A stretch of DNA of 64,000 nucleotides, from contig PDUO01000018.1 of assembly GCA_003008705.1 (NCBI GenBank), forward strand, positions 708,630-772,629, read 5' to 3'. The notes beneath the pieces are model-generated. The model had not been told where the DNA came from, made no database searches, and saw only the letters and a list, made by a program, of their open reading frames with translations. This DNA comes from Pezicula radicicola (Eukaryota; Ascomycota; Leotiomycetes; Helotiales; Dermateaceae). This document shows, in pieces, positions 33,841-45,764 of this stretch (position 1 is the stretch's first letter; the number at the start of each line of letters is the position of its first letter). The position numbers and the translations under genes were made by a program.

Positions 33841-34921
33841 AGTAGTTGAGGATACGTGAGACGGAGTCATGGAGAAACCATTTATGTTGCGATGCGCACG
33901 GTTTATGGAATGATGGCTTATGAAAGGGGGTTACCTGATTTTACGTGTACGATATGATGACTGGGTCGGTTGTCACCACGGGGTGTTGGGATATGTATGA
34001 CAATAAAAACGTGGCATTCTTCAGAGGCATTTCCTACCATAATTCTACCATAAATCTACCATAATTAAGGTTGTCATCATTCCAGAGCAGGTTTTGGTGT
34101 CCAAATGACTAAATATCGCGGGGAATCCACCTTGGGTCCTGCAGACCTCTGGCTCGGCAGGGGTTTCTCAACAAGGCACGATGCAGATTTTACTGCTGTA
34201 TGTAACTCTACCGTACCGTACTTGAAGAAAGCGCTTGCAGCTTGGTTCTCCGCTGTCTTGCGCCCCCATTATCCCATTGTTCCATTATTTCAGGGGGCAC
34301 TCCCTGCCACATGCTCTAAGTATAACTTCCCCTGACTATAACTCGATATTTTCTAGATTACTTCAGCACTTAGGAGATTACGCCAGTTATGAGATTGTGA
34401 AGGATTAATTATTTTACGCGGAAGCAGAAAGACATCGCTTCGATTTCTAATCTCGCGCCTGGGTTCGCATGACGTAGCTTATACCGAGGGGCGCCGGATT
34501 TAGACATTGCCCCCCAGCGCCCCCAGCAGACAAGCAAGCCCCGACCTTGCCGGCTTGACTTCTTGCAGACAGCCAATATAATAAACGTGCGAACGCGGCC
34601 TCAGCCTCATGCTCATTCTTCATTTTATATTGTTGCTCCTTTTCTTACTCTTTGTTTAAAAAAAACAATTAAAAACTCTGCGACAACTTTTCCTTTGCGC
34701 GTTGGCGACAATGAGGTTTCCACTCCTGTTGTTTCTTTGATTACACCTGATTGAGGCAGGCGCCATCGTTCATCTGATCCCTGTTGTCTGGGCACTGGAT
34801 CTGTTGTCGTCGATCGTCACCACCCGCAAAGGCCTTCCCCGCCATCCGATTCGAAGCACAACAGCCTGAAGTCTGGATATATTCGCAACTTTCAGGTACA
34901 GCGAACTGTCCGGTACGGAAA
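33841..34921. other. Intergenic with a short repeat
   Basis: No gene supported. A three-unit 12-bp repeat (taccataattc, taccataaatc, taccataatta) lies at about 34035-34068. Confidence 0.45.
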
Positions 34922-37140
34922 ATGCAGAAGATTGTCGCCGTGCTCCCCAGTTGGGATAAAACGAAGACTGGAAGCAAGAAGGGCTTCGATACTGTCTGGG
35001 TATGTTTGCGCCTCGAGCTGGTGGAGGGTTTGCGCGAAATTCTGAAGAGAAAACTAACAAGGTGTTTACAGGGCTGGGCAGATAAACTCGGCGCTCCTGT
35101 GAATAGACTTACGAATAAGATAGGCTCTGAAGCATTTTGGCCTACTACACTGTATGGTCTGATTATCGTTCTGTACCAGTATGCGCTGACAATTATCCGC
35201 AGAGACAAGGAAAGCGACAAGGCAGCTCGGATTCTCAAGTCATTTTGCAGTAAGTGATGATGATGGTGACTCCAAGTCTGCAATTGCATAGCATGCGCTA
35301 ACAATCCTTGCGCAATAGAGGATGGCTTTTACTCTGAAGAAGACCGACCAAGTTCGACCGACCGGCCAAACGAGAAGGCCAAGCAGAGAGTACTCAAGAA
35401 AATACCGCAGAAGGTCATACAAGATGCAGTTGGCCTCGCAATCTTCACGACGATGCGAACGGGGTTGTGGGTTTCTGGAGCTGGTGGATCTGGCGTATTG
35501 ATAGCTCGGAAAGAAGACGGGTCGTGGTCGCCTCCTTCGGGCATACTGCTGCACACAGCTGGGCTAGGATTTCTTGTTGGGGTAGACATATACGACTGTG
35601 TTGTTGTTATTAACAGCAGGAAGTCTCTGGAAAGCTTCACCAAAATTCGGGCAACACTTGGCGGCGAGATCAGTGCTGTTGCTGGGCCTGTTGGCGTTGG
35701 TGGTGTCTTAGAGAACGATGGGAAATGGAAGCAGGCCAACAAACCTGTATTCACGTATTTGAAATCCAGGGGGTTTTATGCAGGCGTGCAGGTTGATGGA
35801 ACGGTAATAATCGAGCGCACCGATGAGAACGAACGATTCTATGGACAGAAAATAGGCGTGACGGATATTTTGGCCGGCAAAGTACGGCATCCTCCTTACG
35901 AACTTAAGATGCTCATGGTAATTGGCTAAATTCCGAGAGGCGCGTGAGTAATAGCTAACTTGTTGTAGGAAACTTTGAAAGCAGCAGAAGGCCGGACAGA
36001 TGTTGACACGAATTTGATGAACGAACTCGCAAACCAACCTGCACCTGGAGACGTTAATGTAGAATCGCCTACTTCAAACGGTGCTTTATTTGGTATTCCG
36101 GAACCTGAAGATCCAGATCCATTTGGTGTTCTCGCACTCGAAAGAGAGGGGTTGGAGATCCGGGAGGCAGGAACTGGCTCGCGGCCTATGTCAACACAAT
36201 TCGAATTCAAACCAAGCCCCACAAGCCCAGTCTACACCACTTTCCTTCATCGAAGAAATAGAAGTATAGACACTTTAGCAACGAATAGCAACCGAGCAAG
36301 CTATATGTCGGGTAAGACAAGGACAAGCATAGATCGTGCTACACAAACGACGGAAATGGGAACGCAGACGGAATATACGCCTGGCACAAGTCCAAGCCCT
36401 AGCTATGAGAACAAGAAGATTGTTGAGGAAGATATACCTACAGTGGTCACTCCGGAAGATATTGACTACACAAAAATCGACCTGGGTCCATACAGCAGTA
36501 CTCTGGACCAAAACCAAGACTTCGATGGTTCCACTATAAACGATAGCCCTCGGGAGCGCGGATTCAATAACAATCGCGATTCCATCGGTTCCTTCGCCTC
36601 AGAGGATGATGAAGAGGAAGAGCCTGTTATTTTTGAAGCAGGAGCTGCACAGGCTACAGTCCTCACCCCGCAGGTAGTGAAGACAAGAGGTCTCTCAGTG
36701 GTTAATATTCCCAAGAGAATCCCACCTCCTTTGCCCCCCAGGAACGAGGCACGAAGAAGTAGAGCCGAAATGGATGACCAAGCTAGCGGCAGGACTCCTC
36801 TGCAGGATGGGTTTGAGGAAGTCACCTTGATTGGTAGTCCTCGAGCAAGCGTTTCTCATGGAAGCGCTCAACCACAAGTTGTGAGTGTTCTTCCGCCATT
36901 TTGAGCCACTCTACTAACTGAATAATGTAGAATGGCACAACGACCTCTGGGGAAGAGTCGGAGGCTACAGAGACCCTGGAACACATCGAGCCAGTCTCCG
37001 TTAATGAAACAAAGGCTGAAGAACCCAAGACTGTCGCGTCAGAGAAGGCGGCAGAAAATGATGGAGCTGTAGATGAAGTTTTTCACAGCATGCCGGCAAC
37101 ACCCAACTCCGAGGTGCAAGCCAACCACGAACTCAAGTAA
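34922..37140 (+). CDS. Ysc84/SH3YL1-like SYLF-domain protein, 6 exons
   Basis: Exons 34922-34999, 35072-35151, 35203-35249, 35319-35917, 35969-36880 and 36931-37140; all phases agree; 641 residues. The N-terminal 270 residues form a SYLF (DUF500) domain: WGWADKLGAPVNRLTNKIGS, ESDKAARILKSFC, KIPQKVIQDAVGLAIFTTMR, GAGGSGVLIARKEDGSWSPP and GFLVGVDIYDCVVVINS. SYLF proteins bind phosphoinositides and, in Ysc84/Lsb3, actin and Las17 at endocytic sites. The C-terminal half is disordered and acidic, with a Pro-rich RIPPPLPPRNEARR that looks like an SH3 ligand. There is no SH3 domain of its own, unlike yeast Ysc84. The start ATG at 34922 gives the conserved MQKIVAVLPSWDK; upstream in-frame sequence is untranslated leader. 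A cortical/endocytic role is inferred. Confidence 0.88.
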
Positions 37141-38509
37141 TTTCGATTCGACACATTACACTTAGAACTTAAAATAGGTAATTTATTAATGAGGCTCAGA
37201 CGGCATAAACGGATTATGCTCGATGCGGCGTTTACTGGATTAGGGGCATGACGTTTAAGCGATGGAAGCGATGACTACCACGATTATCAACAATGATTTG
37301 TAGGGCTCATACGATTACGAGGGATTGAACATAACTTCTATTGTAATTTTTCTCAGCGGATTTCTAGGCAAGGATGGGAGGCACGGTCTCTTGGGTGGTA
37401 CTATTTTAATGAATAGTTGAACAAATTCTATACGATTACGACTCGCTCGGTAGCATTCTTACATCGATTCCCTTTATAGAGAATGTCAGGTACTTGAAAT
37501 TGATATTCCCGCACCTGGTACATCTTCTTGATCCTCTTCCCGCTTTCAGACAGGCTGATGAGGCCTACAAGTACCTCAGTTCTCTCACACTGTCTCTATA
37601 GTGCCGCCATTCTGCAAACATCTCCTTGAAACCAAGTCTCTTTTTACCATCCTTGTGCTGCTCCCTAACACAAATAGGACATAGACTGTATAAACATTCA
37701 TCATCAGAACCTCTACTAAGCAGCCTATTTAAAAGGGAACAAGAGTGTAAGTTTGAATGAATACGCACTTGTGAACCTCCTTCAGTGGTATTGGCCCAAA
37801 AGCTACAAGCGTTCCTTGTCTAATTACAATTGATCTGCAGTCGTCGGCCTTCTTAGGGTAGGTTGGCCATTTTGTTTTGTTGGAGTTGGTTGGACTGGTG
37901 TATTCTTAGAGGCAGGGGCGAGTTTTGAAGGGTTTGCGGTTTAGGCGACACTTCTTTTTTTTTAGAAAGGGGGGGGGGGGTTCTTGAATCACTTGGTAAG
38001 TGAGTGGAGTTTCATGGAGTTGAGCGGACATGGAGTCATGGTTTTTGGTTATGAATGAGGAGATCATTTAGTTTTTCTGTGGTAATCTATCTCTTTTAGC
38101 TGATCTCTTAGATTGTAGTGGAGTTGTACTTAACTCACTATTTAGAAAGCCGGCAATACTTTCAACATTACCATGGCTTTCCTCCTTTCTAAATACTAAA
38201 ATTCCTTGAGTAGTCATGCTTCTTGGACTGCCCAAAGTCAAAGTCCCCATCCCCATTCGTCGGAATTCCGGACTTTAAGCGCTTAAAGTATCTGGAGGAA
38301 GTTATAGACCCTGGCTATAACTTGTGTTCTGCGACTCTGCTCTATCTGTTGAAGATGCCGTGTTCTTTGTAGAGCTCATGGCATGGAGATATGCCATGCC
38401 CTCTCATAGCTGCCCGACTTCTTTGACGCATCTTTAGCCTCTTCACATTTCCTGCAGAATTCGCCTTACTACCGAAATCCGAGCATCTCATCCGCCTTCC
38501 AGATTACCT
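37141..38509. other. Intergenic
   Basis: No gene supported. A G run lies at about 37968-37980 and a short palindromic ggcatggagatatgccatgcc at 38379. Confidence 0.45.
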
Positions 38510-39350
38510 TCACTTATTCCCCATTCGAAAAAGCAACAATTCTCTAGCTCTGATCAAAGCAATCTTAGCACTAGGTTTCCGTGATGCTAATAGAGAATAA
38601 CTTTTAGGATTCAGTAGTTCTAGTCCTTCGATATATGCATCTGAAGATAATATTGGTTCTAATAGTTTTCTGGTTGCTTTTTGTTTTCTTGCTTTGGTGG
38701 ATTTTTGTTCCTGGGTGGGATGGGGTTGAGGGGGTGGGGGCGTGAGGAGACGTGAGTGGGCATGGGTGTAGTATTTCGTGGTGTTTTGGATCTCTTGTGG
38801 TTTTTTGGTGTTGTTTTCTGGGTTTGGGTTTGAGAGTTGGGTGGTATTTTGTTCTTCTTTTTCAAGTTCTTGTGTCGTTACTGAATAAAGTGCAAGCTTA
38901 CTCTTCGGGGTTGCCCTTGGTGGTAAATTGTTACGAGGCTTAAAAGCGGCATTTTCAACTACGATTCTCTCCATGTTCTCGTTAACGATATGTGCTATCG
39001 ATTCTCCAAAAAGTTCTTTCTGGCGGTTTTTAACATGGCGACAAAACTACAATGCCGTATATATCAGCCTATCTCACTCAAAATTTATGTATAAAAAGAA
39101 ACATGGAATAACTTACACAAGAAGCAGCATTAAAGATATATCTATTCTTCTCAAACTTTTCAACTTGTCTCTGTGCTTTTGGTCCTAAGTCTGTTGATAT
39201 TCGCTCGAACATTTCGTATTTTTTTGGGTCTCGTGGGTCGAACCAGCGCCATCCTGTTCGGGCTGATATTCGTGCTATTCGTGCTGCTTCTGAGCCGTCT
39301 ACGTGTTTGACTGCTTTGCTAGATCTTGGGATGGTGGTTCGGGGCACCAT
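38510..39350 (-). CDS. Orphan protein, 2 exons
   Basis: Exons 39350-39117 and 39019-38510 with a 97-bp intron (donor gtaagt, acceptor ccgccag); 247 residues. The join gives IFNAASCKELFGESIAHIVN without breaking frame, which supports the model. The N-terminal part is basic and Arg-rich, with GWRWFDPRDPKKYEMFERIS. The centre (about residues 120-185) is Asn/Thr/Pro/Gln-rich and disordered. The C-terminus, YIEGLELLNPKSYSLLASRK then IALIRARELLLFRMG, looks helical. I do not recognise a family. It may be a lineage-specific gene or a domesticated element. Confidence 0.5.
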
Positions 39351-40835
39351 TTTGAGGAGTGTGATGATGAACGGTAGAGAGTTTGAGAGGGCGGATGAGG
39401 AAGTGTCGAGGTTGTTTGCGAGGTTGGAAAGCTGTAGGAGATTTGAGTTGGTTTTTGCGGTACTAAAAGTTATGCTTAGTTCTCGTGCTGTTCTGTTGTC
39501 TTTTAAACTGGGGAACTTGATTCCTCATTTATTATATGGCATCGGAAATGCTCATGATAAGAATTTATCGTTAGCTTCGCTCCTAAGGTATACTAGTATC
39601 GGTAGCGTTGGCACTATCTTAAACTAGTTATGTTGTTTCGAACTGTAGTTAAATGGCAACTAGATACCTTAGACTAAGTGATAAATAGGTGGAACTGCTT
39701 AGATTGGCTTGAATTGCGTCACTTTGCTGAGTTTAATGGCCTGGCTTGTGATTACTGTTTTTCTTAGCGTTCTTCTAAGGGGTTTCTTAAAGTAGATTGT
39801 CTTCTAATCACGTCTGCGACTTTAGTTTGACAAGCCAGAATAGAAGTCAAATTATGTAGCACGGGCTGAATCTCTTGAAAGATCTCAATGATGTAAGAGG
39901 GCGAGTGATAGTGCACTTAGTGTAAGATTTTCGAGATTCAAAGGCTGACTTTCTAAAAAAGCAATTCAACTTTCAGTCTTGTTGAAAATTTAAGTAAACA
40001 TGAGCTATTCCGACCTTTATTGTTAATCGCTAAGGTCAACCTGCAATATATCTTCAATGATATTAGTGATGAGTGGTGTGGTTATGTCTGACTAGAAACA
40101 TTCTATTACGGATATTAGCCGACGAGCACAAAGTGCTACTACAAGTCTGGCACTGAACGTGTGATGCCGTATTCGCTTGCAACATATTGGGTTGAACCAC
40201 GGTACTGTCTCCCGAGATAACAGACGATTTCAATAAATATAAATGAACTTAATTAAAATATATAGACTGCCACCTGCCTTTTCAAGAAGATCCACAGATA
40301 CGGCACTCAGAGTAAGTAACAGGGGTATTTCCCAAGTTAGCGATCACCAGAATCAGCGAAGGGCAGATAAAAGCTATTGAGCTAGACAAAATAGGCTGGA
40401 AAACTCTGGAAAAACTAGTCAGATACAAGGTCGACATTTATATATTTCTAGCTGAAATTTAAAATGAGAAATGAGACGAGCGGTTTATCATGTCGTCCAG
40501 AACCGATCTATTTAATGATCAAGGTATCTCGGCATCAGATCCCGCCAAAGCCTTGGCGTACCTGATCGACGCCGAGCGGGGAGAGTGGGGTGAAGCATCA
40601 TCAAAACAGGCGCACCAACTGGCTCTTTCTGGTTCAATTAAGAACCATGTTTAAGGCAGTTGGAAGGTACAGTAGTTGCAGCTGATCGCCGCGATCGAGT
40701 AACGTCACAATGGTTTGTATTATAGATCCCGAGGTTTATAAGGGCAAGGTATAGTTATAAAAAGACATGTATTTCCTTCCAGGAACGAGTTGGATTTTGG
40801 CAGCCGTGCAGTACCTACTCGGTGACAGTGACAAG
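39351..40835. other. Intergenic, promoter side of the secreted hydrolase gene
   Basis: No gene supported. Two TATA-like words (tataaaaaga at about 40754 and tataagggc at 40738) lie shortly before the start at 40836. Confidence 0.45.
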
Positions 40836-43526
40836 ATGAAAGCCCTTTCTCAATTTTGTTATTCGACTTGCTTGCTAGCTCTTCCTGTTGCAAGTCAATA
40901 TATCGAACATGCGTCCCCGGATTTCAACATCAAACTAAATAGGTCTACTCAAACCTTGGCATCTCTATCACCAAAAGTGCTACCCACATTTGATTTCTCG
41001 CCTTTCGATGTCCTGGCACAACGATCTCAAAATGGAAACCACCATACTGGAGACATCACACTTCGATATCGAGTCGGAACTGATTCATGGATCAGCGTTG
41101 ATTCAGCCACTAACCATGGCGCCGTAACTACGATACCAACCAGCAACACAGCAGATGTCTTCGCAACCTCAAATCTCTCTCCAACCTTGCCACAAAACAT
41201 TCCCCTAAATATCACACGAACCTGGGCCACCTCTTCCGGAGATCTAACATTAACCTTCACACTCTCCAACACAGCAGACACCAGTATCGAAATAGGAGAA
41301 TTAGGATTTCCAATAGAATTCAACAGTATCTTTACAAACCGCGAAAGTACAAATACCCAAGCAAATTGTTCCCTAACAGATCCTAACATCGGTTACGACG
41401 GCGGATACCTACGCGTAACTCCTCTATCAGGAACAGGCCCAGCACTCGTAGTATCACCCCTAGAAAATACGCCATTCGAAGCATGGAGATTCCTACCAGA
41501 AGATGAATCTACATCTCTAGGCTATCAAAGTCAAACATTCGAAGGATTTTACGCCTGGGAAGTGTTTTCTTTAGCATGGGCTGAAAACGAATGGAAAGCT
41601 AGTACGCCCTGGAACGAACCAACAAGTAAAATACTTTCAGCTGGCGAAGAAATTACCGTTGGATTGAGATTTTCTTTGGCGGATAGTATTAGGGATATTG
41701 AAAATACGATTCAAGAAACGAATACACCATTGGTTATGGGAGTTCCTGGATTTATAATCCCTCAAGATTTGGATGCCGAGTTGAAGATTTTTTATAACTC
41801 TTCTGTTTCCTCAGTTACCACTGTACCGAACGACGCTTTCACGATAACATCCAAGGACACAAGTTCTTATATCCTCACACCAAGTACTTCAACCTGGGGA
41901 CGCGTACGACTAGAAATCCAATACGAAGATGGGAAATTACAAACTGTTCATTATTACATTACGAAATCCGGACCTTCAGCCCTCGAGGATCTAGGTACCT
42001 TCCTAACAACATCTCAATACTTTACCGATACTTCCGATCCATTTGGAAGAGCACCATCCGTTATATCTTACGATCGATCCGTAAACGATTTCGTGCTTCA
42101 AGATCCACGAGTTTGGATAGCTGGCCTTAGTGACGAAGCAGGAGCCGGTTCCTGGTTAGCAGCAACTATGAAACAAAGCGTCCAACCTTCTGCCTCGGAA
42201 ATCTCCAAATTAGAAGATTATATCTTTGAGACTATGTGGGGGACATTACAACCAAAAGATTATAGTGTTAGGAAGAGTGTTTTCTTTTATCAACCTGATG
42301 CGACGAGTTATGATTATTCGGATGATATTTATTGGGGTAATTGGTGGAGTTGGGATGTTGCTGATGCTTATGCTACTGATCGTGCTTATGATTATGTACA
42401 TGTTGCAGCAGCTTATTGGGCTATGTATCGTGCTTCTCGTGCATATCCTGAGTTAACGACGAGAGGGAATTGGACTTGGTATCTTAATCAAGCTTATCAG
42501 ACTGTTACTTATTGTATGGGAGGAATCACGACGGGTTCTCCGAATACGGGATATCAAGAGGTGGGATTGATGGGAGAAACGGTTTTTGGAGAGTTACTGG
42601 CTGATTTGAAGAGGGAGAATTGGACGTCTGAGGCGGGGGATTTGGAGGCGACGATGAAGTTTAGGGCTGAGTTATGGGATAGTCAGGCTGTTCCTTATGG
42701 GAGTGAGATGGCTTGGGATTCAACTGGCCAAGAGGGGGTTTATTATTGGAGTAATTATTTTGGATTGACTGATACGGCGGAGAAAACTATCAATACGATT
42801 TTGGGATATATGCCGACGGTTAGTCATTGGGCTTGGAATGGGAATGCGAGACGGTATTGGGATAATGTTTATGGTGGGAAATTGATGCGTATTGAGAGAC
42901 AGTGTCATCATTATGGGTCGGGTCTTAATGCTCTTCCTTTACTTGCTCAGTTTGAGCAGAGTCCTACCGATACTTATCTTCTTCGTGTTGGGTTTGGTGG
43001 GAATGCTGGTCCTACTTCGAATATTGATGAGGAGGGATTTGCTTCTGCTTCTTTTCATTCGTGGCCTGAGACTTTGGCTTGGGATGCGTATAGTGGTGAT
43101 TATGGGCCGAATTTCGTGGGATTGGTACTTGGTGCTGGGACTTATGTTATTAATGATGAGGAGATGGGATTGGTGGCTTTTGGAGGGACGGTTGGGCTAC
43201 AGAGTGATGGAATGGTAAATGTGGTTACGAAGGATGCTGTGAGAAGAAAGGTTTTCTTGGCTGAGTATGGCTTGAAGCTTTCGCTTGATGCTGGGGCTAT
43301 TGAGAGCTTGTCTTATGGGAATGGTGGAGTGACGCTTGTGGTTGCACCTAGTATTGAGGGTTTGGTTGATTCTCCCAAGGCTGCTTTGGCCATTTTATGG
43401 GTTGAGAAGACTGCTCAGGTTGGATCGACTGGAGATGTGTCAGTGACAGGTTTGGATGAGGAGAGGGGTGGATGGAAGGTTGATTTAAGCGAGGGAACTG
43501 TTACTGTACATGTCACACTTACATAG
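40836..43526 (+). CDS. Secreted putative glycoside hydrolase (DUF5695-like)
   Basis: Intronless, 896 residues from the ATG at 40836. An in-frame ATG at 40767 would add 23 residues but would bury the signal peptide, MKALSQFCYSTCLLALPVAS, so 40836 is preferred. The N-terminal half is beta-rich with many N-glycosylation sites. The C-terminal half has aromatic-rich helical segments such as DIYWGNWWSWDVADAYATDR, GYMPTVSHWAWNGNARRYWD and SFHSWPETLAWDAYSGDYGP, which resemble an (alpha/alpha)-barrel carbohydrate-active enzyme. From memory it resembles proteins labelled DUF5695 and loosely annotated as glycoside hydrolases; substrate and catalytic residues are not assigned. Codon use and strand composition change sharply near 42220 (see findings). 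Probably acts outside the cell on polysaccharide. Confidence 0.75.
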   Translation: MKALSQFCYSTCLLALPVASQYIEHASPDFNIKLNRSTQTLASLSPKVLPTFDFSPFDVLAQRSQNGNHHTGDITLRYRVGTDSWISVDSATNHGAVTTIPTSNTADVFATSNLSPTLPQNIPLNITRTWATSSGDLTLTFTLSNTADTSIEIGELGFPIEFNSIFTNRESTNTQANCSLTDPNIGYDGGYLRVTPLSGTGPALVVSPLENTPFEAWRFLPEDESTSLGYQSQTFEGFYAWEVFSLAWAENEWKASTPWNEPTSKILSAGEEITVGLRFSLADSIRDIENTIQETNTPLVMGVPGFIIPQDLDAELKIFYNSSVSSVTTVPNDAFTITSKDTSSYILTPSTSTWGRVRLEIQYEDGKLQTVHYYITKSGPSALEDLGTFLTTSQYFTDTSDPFGRAPSVISYDRSVNDFVLQDPRVWIAGLSDEAGAGSWLAATMKQSVQPSASEISKLEDYIFETMWGTLQPKDYSVRKSVFFYQPDATSYDYSDDIYWGNWWSWDVADAYATDRAYDYVHVAAAYWAMYRASRAYPELTTRGNWTWYLNQAYQTVTYCMGGITTGSPNTGYQEVGLMGETVFGELLADLKRENWTSEAGDLEATMKFRAELWDSQAVPYGSEMAWDSTGQEGVYYWSNYFGLTDTAEKTINTILGYMPTVSHWAWNGNARRYWDNVYGGKLMRIERQCHHYGSGLNALPLLAQFEQSPTDTYLLRVGFGGNAGPTSNIDEEGFASASFHSWPETLAWDAYSGDYGPNFVGLVLGAGTYVINDEEMGLVAFGGTVGLQSDGMVNVVTKDAVRRKVFLAEYGLKLSLDAGAIESLSYGNGGVTLVVAPSIEGLVDSPKAALAILWVEKTAQVGSTGDVSVTGLDEERGGWKVDLSEGTVTVHVTLT

Positions 43527-44837
43527 GTACCTTCGGTAGGTCGGCTATGAGAGAAGCTCTAGCAACAAGTATTGTTCTCTCAGATACTTCGAACTTGGTT
43601 TCTTGAACCGCGAAAATGTAGAAAGGAATAATGAAAGTGCATAACACGTCAATCGATCGTTATAACTCCGCCACCTTTTCACATATCTCCTAATCTAGAA
43701 TCCTCATACTGAGTTATACGAAAGGCCTAGTTTACCACTTGGCAAGTGACCGCGGCTCATGAAATTTTAATCTCGTTTGGTCAAAAGCAAGGTCTGTGTT
43801 GTCGCCTTCGTATGAGTATATACTTGGTCACAGTTGGTACGCGAGGAAACAAATCATGGAAGAATTGAAGAACGAATGAGGATTGAGTCGTTTGCGCATA
43901 AGTGGGCATTAAAAGCTATTGTGGTGAAAAGAGTTTGCCACTAACCTCGACAACATTAACTCGAGGAAGCCCTCTAGTGACAATCCAATATAGTTAGGGG
44001 TTTTACGGAACGGCAGAACAAGCTAAGAATAACTTGAACCTTTTAGCTTGTAATTTTATAAAGCAACATCAGGCTAGTAATTGCGCTTGTAACTTTCTAT
44101 TCTCTTTTTAGACAAGGTGCTACCTAGATACAACTTTACCAGGAACAGCATAAACAGGCTAGTCTAGAAGAAAAGCACCAGGCCTCAATTTTAATCTTGA
44201 AAAAAGTACACCACCAGGAGGTAGCATAGTACTGAACCCCTATTAAATCCCTGCTTACTTAAGCGATGGCAGATTGCTCTTGGCATTCGTGTTCTCTTGT
44301 GGAAATGTACGACGCCTCATCTCGTAAACGCGTACAAGACAATTGAGGCTTTGCATTACTACTGCATTACTACCGTTGCCAATATTTCTCTTGGAGTGCA
44401 AATAGCGGACGAATTGAACTCGCCAGTGTACGACTTCCTGGCGAGGAGGAGTGGACAAGCGTTTCGGAGATCTATCTCACCGAATGCCTCTTGCCGTGGA
44501 CGAGTCCAACACTTCTTCGTCCATCCCCCCACGACCACGACAGCGGGACCTCGCAGAAGCAACAAAAAAAAAACAAGCCTTCAACGGCTCGCGGAAGACC
44601 AAGATGGGATGAAATTTAATAATTTCGGATACGGGTAACGGTAGGGAGAAACCTTAATGGATGCTCGTTCCTCGACGATTCACGATTGCGATTTGGCAGC
44701 GGAATTGCCTGACACAATTGCTCGAGCGAACGGGATGGGAGTTCCATGTTGTGGTCTTTGCTTAAGAACATACAGCAGGAAAATACCCAGGTTTGCGATC
44801 CGGGAACTCGCAACTCCAGTGCTGTTGAAGGCTATTA

Positions 44838-44859
44838 ATTCTTCTTCTTCTTCTTCTTC
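44838..44859. repeat. (TTC)n microsatellite
   Basis: Seven TTC units in the intergenic region. Confidence 0.9.
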
Positions 44860-45378
44860 GCATACAGAGTAATAAATAATGGGTTGTTAAAAAAGATCTT
44901 GAAACTGGAGCTGTAACTGTATGATACTCGAAGTAGCGTACAGTACAGTACCGAGTACAGTACATTCCTTCGGCAGCTAAGCCTCGCTTTGTCCGGGCGA
45001 CTGACTTATCGATGACGAGCCGCACTCCTTGTTTGGCTTGGTTTGGTTTATGAATTAGGTCAAATGCAACAGCACAACGCAATTCGTGTTGGCTTTGTCG
45101 ACTGGAAAAATAAGCACAGCCAATTCACAGCAGCCAATTCGAAGAGAGCCTGGTGGTCACTCACTCGATTGATACCGTGCACAGAGGCCACATCATACAG
45201 TAGCCCCTCGCAAACACTCAATGCTACCTACGTAAAACAAGTCGCATGTGTCGTCTTTAGAGTTGTTATCTATTGTTTGCATTATTATCATCTGGCCAGC
45301 GCACATTCCTAGGGAAGCTTAGGCCAGGAAGGGAGGCACGTTTTAGTCGTTGGTTCATCTGTTTGCCTTATGACGCCC

Positions 45379-45398
45379 CTCTCTCTCTCTCTCTCTCT
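45379..45398. repeat. (CT)n microsatellite
   Basis: About ten CT units, within the pyrimidine-rich upstream region of the sterol reductase gene. Confidence 0.9.
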
Positions 45399-45764
45399 GC
45401 TGTACACACACCTCCAGTTCGCAGGGCGGTTGCTGTTTCCTCGACAGCGATCCGGCCTATCAGCCCCAACCTAAAAACCTCCTTTTGTTCCAGTTCACAT
45501 TTTGACTTTCTTCCTTTCCCTCGGCCACCTTTCCATTCTCCAATTCATTTCTCCTTGGCAACCACATCAAAAGAACGCTGGATGCCACGCCATTCATTCA
45601 CTCATCTTGTCAATCCTTAGTCGCTCTCCTTCCCTTCTCCCCTCTCTCTTCTACTATCCTCCACATACTCCTACTGCCAAGTTCTCAAGGCCGCCGCCAC
45701 CTGTCCATCTCATACCTTAACGGCTTGGAGCAACTAACCTACCTACCTTACCTTCATCGCCAAA

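Larger units (their letters stand above)
43527..45764. other. Long intergenic, pyrimidine-rich toward 45764
   Basis: No gene supported; open frames at 44255-45620 look random. The last 400 bases are C/T-rich (strong fungal promoter or leader style), with ctacctacctta just before the DHCR7-like start. Confidence 0.5.

Noticed and set aside
34105..34335. 76-codon open frame on the plus strand
   Set aside because: Composition is not protein-like, there are no introns or motifs, and it sits in a gene-free stretch.
43560..45620. Several overlapping open frames before the sterol reductase gene
   Set aside because: Both strands are open at once in low-complexity pyrimidine-rich DNA; none has motifs or splice support.
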